DNA of 64,000 bases, from NCBI GenBank assembly GCA_003164755.1, contig PLUB01000023.1:62001-126000 (forward strand), given 5' to 3'. This DNA comes from Methanosarcina sp. (GTDB lineage: Archaea; Halobacteriota; Methanosarcinia; Methanosarcinales; Methanosarcinaceae). The notes beneath the pieces were generated by a model that was not told where the DNA came from, ran no database searches, and saw only the letters and a program-made list of their open reading frames with translations. The position numbers and the translations under genes are program-made. Position 1 is the first letter of the stretch. Each line of letters opens with the position of its first letter. This document shows positions 20,423-29,977 of the stretch, piece by piece.

Positions 20423-20890
20423 CTGAAAGGGAACGAGACGATTATTGAACATTTAAACACTCGTTCGGCCGATGAACTAATTGCTATCAATCAGCATATT
20501 GTCCTTGCTGAGATGTGTGAAAACTGGAATTACAAGCAACTGGAAGAAATGATCCAGACGCGAGCCATCGCCTAGATGAAGCACGCTGAGAAACTGATCG
20601 ACCGCATCCTTTTTCATGAAGGGAAGCCAATCGTCAGCAAGCTGAACCAAATAATCATCGGCGCTCAAGTACCAAATATGCATGAGTATGACCATGGAGC
20701 CGAAGAGACGGCTACCCGAGGTTACAACGAAAGCATCCATCTTACAGCTGAGGTTGGGGATAATAACACCAAAGTGCTTTTCGAGTCGATCCTGAAGGAA
20801 GAAGAGGACCACATCGACTGGATCGAAGCCTAACTCTATCAGATCAAACAAATGGGTGTTGAGAACTATCTGGCGGAGCAGATTTACTGA
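20423..20890 (+). pseudogene. bfr: Bacterioferritin, broken by nonsense codons
   Basis: One continuous frame reads KGNETIIEHLNTRSADELIA, INQHIVLAEMCENWNYKQLE, then TAG at 20573, MKHAEKLIDRILFHEG, a ferritin-like middle, EEEDHIDWIEA, TAA at 20831, LYQIKQMGVENYLAEQIY and TGA. This matches bacterioferritin end to end (ferroxidase four-helix protein storing iron). The TAG replaces the conserved Glu before MKHA, a metal ligand (one base from GAG), and the TAA replaces a Gln-type position (one base from CAA). The expected ATG also reads CTG at 20423. Methanosarcina could decode TAG as pyrrolysine, but the TAA and lost start argue for a dead gene. It has the same high-GC look as the decarboxylase just upstream. 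Confidence 0.9.
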
Positions 20891-21548
20891 GGAAGTGCAT
20901 GATATATCTAACGCATTTTTAAGGATGTGTCATTGGGGATTAATCTATGGAAATTCCCTGATAAAGAACATAAAATTTATTTATCGTCAAGTACATGTAT
21001 TTTTCTACTAAACTTAACTATAAAGTAAAACTAAGAAAAGCATCGAAAACAAGAAAATAAGGGGCTGAGAGTATTTTTTCTATTCTCTACGTTTTTTCCA
21101 TGGTTATAGAATTTCGAGTAACTTAAGCGTCAATAATTAGATTTGCAACTATAATTGATTTTTAAAAATATCATTAATTCATGAATTGACTCTAAATAAG
21201 TCTAGCCACATATTAAACTTTCAATAGAAAGCCTAAGAACTACTCTGGGACTTACGAGTTAAACTTGAAAATCAATAGCTTTAAACCTTTAATCTTATAA
21301 AAGAAAGTTTAAATCACAGTTTTTATGTTGGGTAATTGTGCAAAAAAGGTAGTGGGAAGCTGAAATTGAGAATATAAATATATTTTACTTGAAAACCTAT
21401 GCATCAATGAAACAAGAAAACAGAAACCTCTTCAGCATAACATAAGCTTTTCATCAGATTTCGGAATTGAAATATTTAAGTAGTGCTATATAGTGCAAGT
21501 TGAAGATACGTAAATAAGTCGGAGTCCTGGTTTATCAGAAACTGGTCT
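20891..21548. other. Spacer
   Basis: AT-rich, no gene. AAACCTATGCATCAATGAAA at 21393 recurs at 52774, the only notable shared string. Confidence 0.4.
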
Positions 21549-21560
21549 ATGGAGATACAC

Positions 21561-24341
21561 ATGCCAATTGGTCCTACAATTTACTTTGAAAAAGAAAGAG
21601 TATTTGTTGATAGGGAACTCTGTATCCAGGCTTTCAGAGAGAACATCCATAATTCAGGAACTCTAAAATACAATATTTTATTTTACTATGGTATCGCTGG
21701 CATCGGGAAAAGCAAATTACAAAAAGAGTTGCAAAAGATACTGGATGACGAATACCCCTATATATTTTGGGTTCCCATCGATTTCGACATAAGTACTTAT
21801 TGGGACATAAGTACATTTCTCATAACTTTACGAAACAAAATCCAGGAAAAATGTGATGCAGAATTTCACATTTTTAATGCTGTTCATGCGATATACTGGA
21901 AAAAAGCTCATCCAGAAACCCAACTCCCAAAACAAAATTATCCCTTGATTGAGAAAGGGGAATTTTTAGAAAAGATTATAGACGTTCTTGACAACTCTGG
22001 ACAAATTATATTAGCGTGGGAAATCCTAAACAGAGCTTCAGAAAGCTTCAGAAGTTGGCTCCATCTACACTACATTGATATTTTCACAGTTGAATTATTT
22101 GAGTCGAATAGGATCAAAGAATTGCTACCAGCTATTTTTGCCGCTGATTTTTCTGAATACTTATATCAAAACTCAAACGTATACATTTTTATTGACACTT
22201 ACGAAGCTCTCTGGGAAGGTATAAGGGATAAAGATACTTTACATCAAAATGATAAATGGGTAAGGGATGACCTTTTCTCAAACATGCCGGGAATTTCATG
22301 GATAATCTCTGGGAGAGAAGAATTACGATGGGCTTCTATATGTGATCCAGACTGGGAAATGTTTCTGGAACAATACCAAGTAGCAAAGCTTTCAGAAAAC
22401 GATTGTATACAATTTTTGGAAGAGTGTTGTATTGAAAATAAAGATATTCGAGATATAATAATTGAAGCTAGTGAAGGAGTTCCTTACTACCTAAACCTGT
22501 CTGTAGATACTTTTGAAAAGATAAAGATCTACAAAAAAAGACAGCCAATTTCAGAAGACTTCGGAAAGACACAACCCGAGATCTTTAAAAAATTTGTGAA
22601 ATACCTGGATAAAAGTGAAACACACGCTCTCAAAGTACTCTCAGCAACTAATTTCTGGGATCGAGATCTGTTCGAGATATTAATGACAAGGTTTGATACA
22701 GGACTTCAAGTTTGTCCCTTTTCAGATCTGATCAAGTCTTCATTTATCCGAGAAAACACTAATGGGGAGTATTCTATTCATCGGTTGATGAGAAAAAGCC
22801 TTAGGGAATATCAAGATCCTGTTGACAGAAAAAATGTCCATAAATTCATGTTTGAGCACTATAAGAACATACTGAAAAAAATGGATATTAAATCAATCAC
22901 TCCAGAACACGAAAAAGCCCTTATAGAAGCCTTTTATCACGCAAAAATAACACTTGAAACCAAAGATTTGCTCAATTGGATTATTATTGCTTCAGGTCCG
23001 TTCAACAGTGCAGCATTTTGGCGACTAATTGCCCCTATATATGAAGAAACACTGCAAATTCTTGAAGCAAAACTCGGAGCTGAACATCAAGATGTTGCAA
23101 CAACCCTAAACAATCTCGCTGAACTCTATGAAAGTATGGAAGATTACGAAAAAGCACTCCCACTTTTTCAAAGAGCACTCGACATTCGTGAAAATGTCCT
23201 GGGTCCCCAACACCCATCTGTTGCAACTACCCTAAACAATCTCGCCGAACTCTATCGTCAGATGGGAGATTATGAAAAAGCACTCCCCCTTTTTCAAAGA
23301 GCACTTGAAATCTATGAAAAAGTTCTGGGTTCCCAACACCCATCTGTTGCAACAATCCTAAACAATCTCGCCGAACTCTATTGTATGATGGAGGATTACG
23401 AGAAAGCACTCCCACTTTTTCAAAGAGCATTTGAAATCAGTGAAAATGTTCTGGGCCCCCAACACCCATCTGTTGCAACTACCCTAAACAATCTCGCTGG
23501 ACTCTATCGTCAGATGGGAGATTACGAAAACGCGCTCCCACTTTATCAAAGGGCACTTGAAATCAGTGAAAAGGTTCTGGATTCCCAACACCCATCTGTT
23601 GCAACAACCCTAAACAATCTCGCCGAACTCTATTGTCTGACGGAGGATTACGAGAAAGCGCTCTCACTTTTTCAAAAGGCACTTAGCATTCGTGAAAATG
23701 TTCTGGGTTCCCAACATCCATCTGTTGCAACAACTCTAAACAATCTCGCCGAACTCTATTGTCTGATGGAGGATTACGAGAAAGCACTCCCACTTTTTCA
23801 AAAGGCACTTGGCATTCGTGAAAATGTCCTGAGTCCCCAACATCCATCTGTTGCAACTACCCTAAACAATCTCGCCGAACTCTATCGTCAGATGGGAGAT
23901 TATGAAAAAGCACTCCCACTTTTTCAAAGAGCATTTGAAATCAGTGAAAATGTTCTGGGCCCCCAACACCCCTCTGTTGCAACAACTCAAAACAATCTCG
24001 CATTAATCTATCATAAGAGGGGAGATTATGAAAAAGCACTCCTGCTTTATCAGAGGGCACTTGAAATCTATGAAAAGGTTCTGGGTCCTCAACACCCATC
24101 TGTCGCAACAACCCTAAACAATCTCGCTGGACTCTATCGTCAGATGGGAGATTATGAAAAAGCACTCAAACTTTATCAAAGGGCTCTTGAGATTCGTGAA
24201 AAAGTTCTTGGTCCCCAACACCCCTCTGTTGCAACAACTCTAAACAAGCTCGTTGGCCTCTATCATCAGATGGGAGATCACGAAAAAGCACTTAAACTTT
24301 CTCAAAGTACAGGAAAAAGTTCCAATTATCCGAAGCAATAG
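21561..24341 (+). CDS. STAND-type NTPase with C-terminal TPR array
   Basis: I choose the ATG at 21561 because GGAG at 21551-21554 lies upstream; the ATG at 21549 would add four residues. About 926 residues: an NTPase domain (about 1-330) with Walker A GIAGIGKSKL (about residue 45), a Walker B-like NVYIFIDTYEAL (about 213) and sensor-type WIISGREELRWA (about 248); a winged-helix-like linker with SIHRLMRKSLREYQ (about 410); then ten kinesin-light-chain-type 42-residue TPRs of the form HPSVATTLNNLAELYRQMGD / YEKALPLFQRALEI. The family includes signalling switches and, in bacteria and archaea, antiphage sensors. No toxic effector domain is evident at either end. It stands alone after a 650-bp spacer. 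Confidence 0.8.
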   Translation: MPIGPTIYFEKERVFVDRELCIQAFRENIHNSGTLKYNILFYYGIAGIGKSKLQKELQKILDDEYPYIFWVPIDFDISTYWDISTFLITLRNKIQEKCDAEFHIFNAVHAIYWKKAHPETQLPKQNYPLIEKGEFLEKIIDVLDNSGQIILAWEILNRASESFRSWLHLHYIDIFTVELFESNRIKELLPAIFAADFSEYLYQNSNVYIFIDTYEALWEGIRDKDTLHQNDKWVRDDLFSNMPGISWIISGREELRWASICDPDWEMFLEQYQVAKLSENDCIQFLEECCIENKDIRDIIIEASEGVPYYLNLSVDTFEKIKIYKKRQPISEDFGKTQPEIFKKFVKYLDKSETHALKVLSATNFWDRDLFEILMTRFDTGLQVCPFSDLIKSSFIRENTNGEYSIHRLMRKSLREYQDPVDRKNVHKFMFEHYKNILKKMDIKSITPEHEKALIEAFYHAKITLETKDLLNWIIIASGPFNSAAFWRLIAPIYEETLQILEAKLGAEHQDVATTLNNLAELYESMEDYEKALPLFQRALDIRENVLGPQHPSVATTLNNLAELYRQMGDYEKALPLFQRALEIYEKVLGSQHPSVATILNNLAELYCMMEDYEKALPLFQRAFEISENVLGPQHPSVATTLNNLAGLYRQMGDYENALPLYQRALEISEKVLDSQHPSVATTLNNLAELYCLTEDYEKALSLFQKALSIRENVLGSQHPSVATTLNNLAELYCLMEDYEKALPLFQKALGIRENVLSPQHPSVATTLNNLAELYRQMGDYEKALPLFQRAFEISENVLGPQHPSVATTQNNLALIYHKRGDYEKALLLYQRALEIYEKVLGPQHPSVATTLNNLAGLYRQMGDYEKALKLYQRALEIREKVLGPQHPSVATTLNKLVGLYHQMGDHEKALKLSQSTGKSSNYPKQ
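23076..24320 (+). repeat. Ten tandem 126-bp coding repeats
   Basis: Each unit encodes one 42-residue TPR. CAACACCCATCTGTTGCAAC and CTAAACAATCTCGC recur almost unchanged in most units. DNA-level similarity between non-adjacent units (RQMGD units 2, 4, 7, 9 against CLMED-type units 3, 5, 6) points to recent amplification or gene conversion. Confidence 0.85.
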
Positions 24342-24596
24342 AAATTTTTTTCTGTTTCGTTGTTGCATAGATTTGTTTGTATTAAAAATTATGTATTTTT
24401 GCCATTTTAATCAAAATTTAAGACATTAAAAACGAAGTTTGAGGACATTTTCACCAAAATTTAAGGAACAACACACATGTTTTACTAAAATAGATGTAAA
24501 AAATAAGAAACCAAAAAGTCACTATATTTATTTCGCGAAGGATAAAAAATAAATGAAAATTAGTAACATTTAACCTACAAATCAAAATTATTCAAT

Positions 24597-24953
24597 CTAT
24601 CTAGATAAAGTTTCTTTATCGCACCAAACTACTGAATTATGCGGGTTAATTTCAATTGCTTTGTCATACGCTTTTATCGCGTCATCGTACCTACCTAATT
24701 TGCTTAGATCAAGTCCTTCATTGTTCCAAGCTTTTGAATCTTTAGGGTTAATTTTAATTGTTTTTTCATATGATTTTATTGCTTCATCAGACTTATTTAA
24801 ATTATAGGTACTGTTGCTGCAGGAGTTCGGTATATCTGCAAATGGCCCAGCACCTGTGAGACTCACTAGGATTAAAAGAGCAAGCATAATGATTCCGAAA
24901 GCCGTTATGAGGACATGGCCTCTACTTTCTTTATTATATATCGCTGTTTTAAT
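24597..24953 (-). pseudogene. Membrane-anchored TPR protein with lost start codon
   Basis: Continuous minus-strand frame: a basic start, then VLITAFGIIMLALLILVSLT (membrane segment), a Ser/Asn spacer, then two to three TPRs (SDEAIKSYEKTIKINP, KAWNNEGLDLSKLGRYDDAI, KAYDKAIEINPHNSVVW). In the relative at 3051-3510 the initiator is ATG AAA ACA GCA; here the same codon is ATT at 24951-24953. The only in-frame ATG (24885-24887) lies inside the membrane segment. So either ATT is used or the gene is silenced. There is no other lesion. The flanks are duplicated with the 3-kb copy. Confidence 0.65.
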
Positions 24954-25315
24954 TTTCTGCCTCTTGAAGTGTGTTTGGACATTAATACTGAAAAATAACT
25001 ACAAAAATACAAATGAATAATACTTCAATCTACAAAGTAAACTTTTCTACTAGGAAAATATATTTTTCAATTTATTAAAATGTGTTTTTTGTAAATATTA
25101 GTTGTCGAATTCATCCAAATTTTCAAAAAAAATCATGAGAACAACATTTTAACTTGCAAGATACCTATTAGAAGGGGAAAATTTATCTGGATTCCTATAC
25201 AAGTCAAAAAATATTACATTATAATGTAGAACATAACTATCTAAAACGAATGATGCATAGATTTTAGCGCAAAAACATATTCATTAATAATCAGACGGTC
25301 ACGAAACATGTTAAC

Positions 25316-25655
25316 TCAGAGTGGGAAGTCTGATAATATCCGCTCATTCGGTAAGTTCTTCAAAAAGGGCAGCTACTTCTCTTTTAGTGGTATTATATGT
25401 TTTTCGTCCAATTTAGTATCATAAAGCATTTTCACTTTAAAAAGTTCGTCAAGTGATAATCAGTAAGCTTCTCCAAGCAAAGCTGCTTCAAGGTTAGCCT
25501 TCATCAGATTAGCTTTCTCAAAATTAACCTCCATGAGGTCAGCGTCTTTAAGGTTAGCTTTTCTCTGGTTTGCCTCCTCAAGGTTAGCCTCATTTATGTT
25601 ATTTTTTATAATTTTCTGATGCTTTAATTCTTTTCCTTTTCCATAAAATATTGTT
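25316..25655 (-). pseudogene. Pentapeptide-repeat protein remnant
   Basis: Minus-strand frame: YGKGKELKHQKIIKNN, then pentapeptides NEANLEEANQRKANLKDADL and MEVNFEKANLMKANLEAALL, then GEAY, TGA, LSLDELFKVKMLYDTKLDEK, HIIPLKEK and TAG. The A(N/D)LXX pattern and the closing MLYDTKLD segment are typical of the family's right-handed beta-helix and C-terminal cap. The N-terminus is missing and there are two internal stops before the final TGA at 25316-25318. Normal role unknown. Confidence 0.8.
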
Positions 25656-26650
25656 TTTCTTGTAGTAATTATTAATTAAGAAAATTATTATCAAAATCTT
25701 AAATGCATATTATAAAATATATATTATTTGTTTGTATAAAATATCCTATGAACAAAAACTAATCGGTACATATAGATGTGTATATTTGAAAAAGATAAAT
25801 TAGAGAAGATGTCTACAGCAATAAAGAGAGAATAATAAAATTCAGAGAACATTTTAAAAAAATACTCACAGGACTTTCAGAATCCCAACAAAATTCTAAC
25901 AAGCCTCAAAGGACTGAAACCTGGATTGAGGAAGAAAAGGAAAATACATAGTTCTTGGCACAGAAACTGTTTATTGTTGGCTTTCGTTATTTTGATTGCT
26001 GTGTTCAAGATTGAATTTCTGGTGTAACTAATGCTTGTGTTTTCATACACTGAAGCAGATCGGCAGTATACAAGTTTTTCAGTAAAATTCAAAATTTAAA
26101 GAAGTGTGTGGCTAGAAAATTATATGTCAGATGAGCCAATTAAACACTATAGATAAAATTTTGACTTTGAATTTAAGCAAATTCGAGATACTACCTAATG
26201 ATTTATTTAATCAATTTTAATATCAGAAATAGCCAAAAACACATAGGCAGTTTGAACATCCTGTAATTTTCATATAAATACTACGTCATGAAATTCCGAA
26301 AAGATTTTTGCTTTAATCTAATAAAATCACTTGACAATAATCCTAAATTGTTTTAATAAAATTATTCAAGCTTTCTTTGGGAAATAAAGGCTCAAATGGA
26401 GTTATTTTTTAAAGTTTATTTTCATGTATATTTTTTCTATTTTTATAAGTGACTATTTATTAACGACAACCAATTTAAGAACTGGAAATAGCCAGAAACA
26501 CCTTAAAATATTATGAAAATCCTATAAAATATAAATACAATAAATAAAATCCTATGTATTATTTAATGCAGACCGATTTGATGTATTATTTAATCTTACA
26601 TAGGGTTTTGTAGAAAAATGTTATGTAGAAAAATTCTTTAAAATGAATTA
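25656..26650. other. Spacer
   Basis: No supportable gene. A weak plus-strand frame near 25840-26020 ends in a hydrophobic stretch but has no start signal; the minus 71-codon frame there is not supported either. Confidence 0.4.
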
Positions 26651-26668
26651 AAAGGAGCTAAAAAGCAG

Positions 26669-26998
26669 ATGAAAAAGACACTTAGTATTTTGCTAGCAGT
26701 TTGTTTTTTAATGTCCGTGACCGCTGCAGCGGTAAGTGCGGAACCTGTTGTGTTTAAAGAGAAGAAAGTCGTAGCTGTAAATAGTAAAACAGGGCAAAAT
26801 ATAATCACAAACGGAGTGGCCGTGAAAGGTGAAAGTGGACAAAAGATAGTAGGTGCGAAAGGCATAGCTGTTAATAGTAAAACTGGAAAGAAAATAGCCT
26901 CCAAAGGTGTGGCCATGGATAGTGGAACTGGACCGAAAATAGTACCCACGAAAAAAGTGGCAATGAAAAACGACAAAGATAAAGCTATTAATAGCTGA
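26669..26998 (+). CDS. Small secreted protein of 15-residue repeats
   Basis: AAAAGGAGC precedes the ATG by about 11 bases. A signal peptide (MKKTLSILLAVCFLMSVTAA, cleavage near VSA-E) is followed by five imperfect repeats of about 15 residues: KVVAVNSKTGQNIIT, GVAVKGESGQKIVGA, GIAVNSKTGKKIASK, GVAMDSGTGPKIVPT and KVAMKNDKD. The alternating hydrophobic/Gly/Lys pattern suggests beta-strand repeats in an extracellular or envelope protein. I know no named family. It sits just upstream of a dead Gly-rich secreted peptide gene, so the two may belong to one envelope module. Confidence 0.7.
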   Translation: MKKTLSILLAVCFLMSVTAAAVSAEPVVFKEKKVVAVNSKTGQNIITNGVAVKGESGQKIVGAKGIAVNSKTGKKIASKGVAMDSGTGPKIVPTKKVAMKNDKDKAINS

Positions 26999-27088
26999 AT
27001 CGGCAAAGACCTGACAGATTTGTTTATTGAAATTCTCTATACTTTAACATGTTATTAATTTAAACAATATAAACGGAGTGAAATCAAA

Positions 27089-27321
27089 TGTTGAAACAAT
27101 TATTTAGAATGAAAAAGGTACTTGCAATTCTGGTGGCAGTCCTGTTCGTAGTGTATTTGACTGCAGTGGTCAGCTAGTGCCACCATATGGGCGGTCATGG
27201 TCATGGTGGCTGGGGGCTATGGCGGCTGGGGCTATGGCGCTGGATGCTATTATATAGGCGGTGTACTAGTTTGCCATCATATGGCTACGGTGGCTACTTT
27301 ATATGATGTGAATAGTAAAAG
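27089..27321 (+). pseudogene. Dead paralogue of the Gly/Tyr-rich secreted peptide
   Basis: CGGAGTG precedes an ATG giving MLKQLFRMKKVLAILVAVLF and VVYLTAVVS, nearly the signal peptide of the gene at 13164-13367. A TAG then follows directly where the relative reads on through AASA, as if two bases were lost. Beyond it, Gly/Trp/Tyr-rich pieces (HHMGGHGHGGWG, GGYGGWGYGAGCYYIGG) appear in alternating frames, so at least two further indels exist. Confidence 0.85.
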
Positions 27322-28399
27322 ATAAAAACTTTAACTAAAGTATATTGAGTAATTCTACTAGAATATGAATTGATAGCAATCCCGATGTGCATTTTGGAAT
27401 AATTTCTTATATGCATTTAAATTCAAGATTGCTCATTATATAATTATACAAGTTGATTTAATTTTAAGACAAGCTCTTACTTGAAAGATTGCTATCATTC
27501 TTTATCCTTGAGATTCTGCGCATTCTGACCCACAAGGATATCCTAAATATATGAGATCTCAATCCTTAACCATGATAACAGCAATGAATAATTGGGATCT
27601 TATGAGCATCAATGAAGTATATACAAAATAAATCTTATAAGTTGTGGGTAAGAGACACTATTATATCATAACGAAGAGCTATTTAATAATTTTTTTACTT
27701 TTAGACACATAACTACACTCAAACATTTTATTTTGGGATGTATGCAATAGTACATTCATAATATACTTAATCCAGATTCCAAAGACAATGACAACAATCT
27801 TTTGGAATGAAAGATTGCTATTCCACTAATATCCAAATATAAAAACACAACCAAATCGTAAAACATATCAAAAAATTATTTTTTGTTGAAAGTAAAAAGA
27901 TGGAGAAATTTGTTAGAAATTTATTAATTGAGACTATGGTGTAAAAATTGAGTTTCTGATTCAATTTATTCATATTTTTAGTTTTGTTGAGAATACTACC
28001 TACTTATTTTTTTTCTTATGTTTTAATTATGATTGTGGTTTAGGTTAATTATTTCCAAGTGTTCCATGAGCTCCACATGTTCTATGAGTCCCCTCAGCTC
28101 CATGAGTAATAGAACAGCAATTTTTCTTATTCTGGAGGGTATTTAGAAAATTCAGAGATTTTGGCACAAAAATCTATGCATTAATATTGTGCCGCATAAA
28201 TCACAATGATTTGGAAATATTGGGAAAAAATAGAAGTGTACTGATTATCAATCAGTACTTTCGGTAAAGGGATATATATTGTCTTTGGTATCTTTTTTAC
28301 CATTGAGACATTATAAATCTACAAAAACATATACTATCAACTAAACATACAAGGAGTAACTGTTTATATATTCTCAGTGCTTTGTGGACAGGATGAGAT
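27322..28399. other. Long spacer
   Basis: No gene, tRNA or clear repeat seen. AT-rich throughout. Confidence 0.4.
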
Positions 28400-28984
28400 G
28401 TGGATGACAAGCTTTACAAAAAGGCTCTTAATCTTGAGTATTTCACTGTAGGATATAACGTTCTTGAGGGTTTTTTCTCTATATTCTTCGGAGCCCATGC
28501 AGGGAGTATAGCCCTAATAGGTTTTGGTTTGGATAGTATAGTTGAATCTCTTTCAGGTCTTATCCTTATCTGGCGACTTAGTAAGCATGAAGTATGCTCA
28601 GAAGATGAGGAGAGAACAAGCGAAAATAAAGCCATAAAATTTGTGGCAGCCACTTTCTTCTTGCTTGGAGCTTATATTTTTTACGAATCTGCAAAGAAGT
28701 TAATATTCATAGAGATTCCTGAGCCTTCGCTATCAGGAATCATCATAGCCAGTCTTTCAGTGATTATCATGCCTATACTTTAGTTTAGAAAGCGCGATCT
28801 GGGCATGAAGATCAATAGCAAAGCTCTAGTAGCTGATTCTAAGGAAACATTGACCTGCGCCTTCCTATCGGTGCCTTTACTGTTGGGACTTACAACTAAT
28901 TACTTTTTTGGGTTGTGGCAGGCAGATCCGCTAGTCGGGTTAATAGTAGTGGTGTTCTTGATCAGAGAGGGACGAGAGTGGTGA
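28400..28984 (+). pseudogene. Cation efflux (CDF-like) protein with internal amber codon
   Basis: A GTG start gives MDDKLYKKALNLEYFTVGYN. Transmembrane helices follow, including GSIALIGFGLDSIVESLSGL (the CDF helix-2 metal site, about residue 36) and a loop rich in Glu. TAG occurs at codon 128 (28781-28783), after which the same frame continues intact: FRKRDLGMKINSKALVADSK, an ETLTCAFLSV helix, FGLWQADPLVGLIVVV, REGREW and TGA. The ADSKET and WQADPLVG segments are family hallmarks. The single TAG is the only lesion before the natural end. In Methanosarcina it might be read as pyrrolysine; otherwise the protein lacks its last two helices. No separate C-terminal cytoplasmic domain is present, as in short family members. 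Confidence 0.75.
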
Positions 28985-29590
28985 GAAGAGGCAAAGAATG
29001 GTGAGGAGTAGTAGACAAAAAGAGTAAGAAAGATACTCTTCCTATACATAGTAACTCTGTGAGATCTATGTTTTCCTGGATACTAAATACATTAGATCAT
29101 AACACTTTTTCTATAGGCTCTTGTAGATCGTGCACCTCAAATCTGGAATCCCTTCCAGATATTACCAAATTTCAACTATGGCTATCATTATCCGCATCAT
29201 CTGGAAGTAGCTTAAATTTAATCTACTATTCTGGTTGATAAATATTTGAATGTGGATAGCTTGTTTATGAATATGTTTTATAGCAAACCTCTGCCCCAAA
29301 ACCACAGATCAATTCTGTTTTTTCGTGGCAAAGAAAAGAATAACGAGCCAATTAGAATTTACAGAACTTTTAGTATACTACCGGTCGATTTTTTTATCGT
29401 TGTTCTTCTGTGGATACTTTTTGTTATTTTCTGACTTTTTTTGATTTATTACAGTCAATTGCTAGTGGAATTACTGTTAAGTTATTAAAATCAAAAAATA
29501 TGTTAAAAGTTTCTGAATTGAGGAGCTTTAGAGAGCAAAAACGGCAGTTTAAAATGTAATATGAGTATAATTGTACATACTCATATAAAG
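28985..29590. other. Spacer with dispersed repeat family 2
   Basis: Holds repeat family 2 at 29310-29386 and otherwise no gene. The 62-codon frame at 29246-29434 crosses the repeat. Confidence 0.45.
29310..29386 (+). repeat. Dispersed repeat family 2, copy 3
   Basis: Shares GAGCCAATTAGAATTTACAG and AACTTTTAGTATACTA with the other three copies. Confidence 0.65.
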
Positions 29591-29597
29591 GGTGATG

Positions 29598-29941
29598 ATG
29601 TCTATAGATATTGTTTCTATTTTTAAGGCATTAGCCGATGAAAACAGAATAAGAATACTGAATATTTTAAGAAACGGTGAATTATGTGGCTGCGATATTG
29701 AGGCGGTCCTGGGTATAAAACAATCCAAGTTTCAAGGCACTTGAATAGGTTGAAAATAGCAGGAATCATTCATTCTGATAAAAAATCACAGTGGGTCTAT
29801 TATCAACTCAATGATAACATTTTCCAAAGATTCCCCTTCCTTTCGATCATTATCAACGACGAAATAGATAAAATCAGTGTCTGTAAAGAAGATTTAGAAC
29901 TACTAAAGAAAATCTTAGCAAGTGGTAGATACTGCGATTGA
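29598..29941 (+). pseudogene. arsR: ArsR-family repressor with one frameshift
   Basis: GGGTGAT precedes the ATG. The first part, MSIDIVSIFKALADENRIRI and NILRNGELCGCDIEAVLGIK, is a classic ArsR winged helix with a CGC metal-site motif (ELCGCD). One base is missing around 29725-29735 (KQS|NVSRHLNRLK region), after which KIAGIIHSDKKSQWVYYQLN runs to 29941 in another frame. Metal-responsive repressor in origin. It is followed after 36 bases by the arsenite pump gene, so the original operon was arsR-acr3. A single-base deletion should abolish function. Confidence 0.85.
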
Positions 29942-29977
29942 CTGAAAATAGAATTAGGTTTATCAAAAAGAATAGCG

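Noticed and set aside
20573-20890. Bacterioferritin as a functional pyrrolysine-containing protein
   Set aside because: A TAA in the same frame and a CTG in place of the start remain; pyrrolysine readthrough cannot rescue these.
23076-24320. 126-bp tandem array considered as a CRISPR-like repeat
   Set aside because: Units are contiguous with no spacers and encode in-frame TPR residues.
26638-27006. 122-codon minus frame opposite the secreted repeat protein
   Set aside because: It mirrors the repeats on the sense strand, which has a signal peptide and SD.
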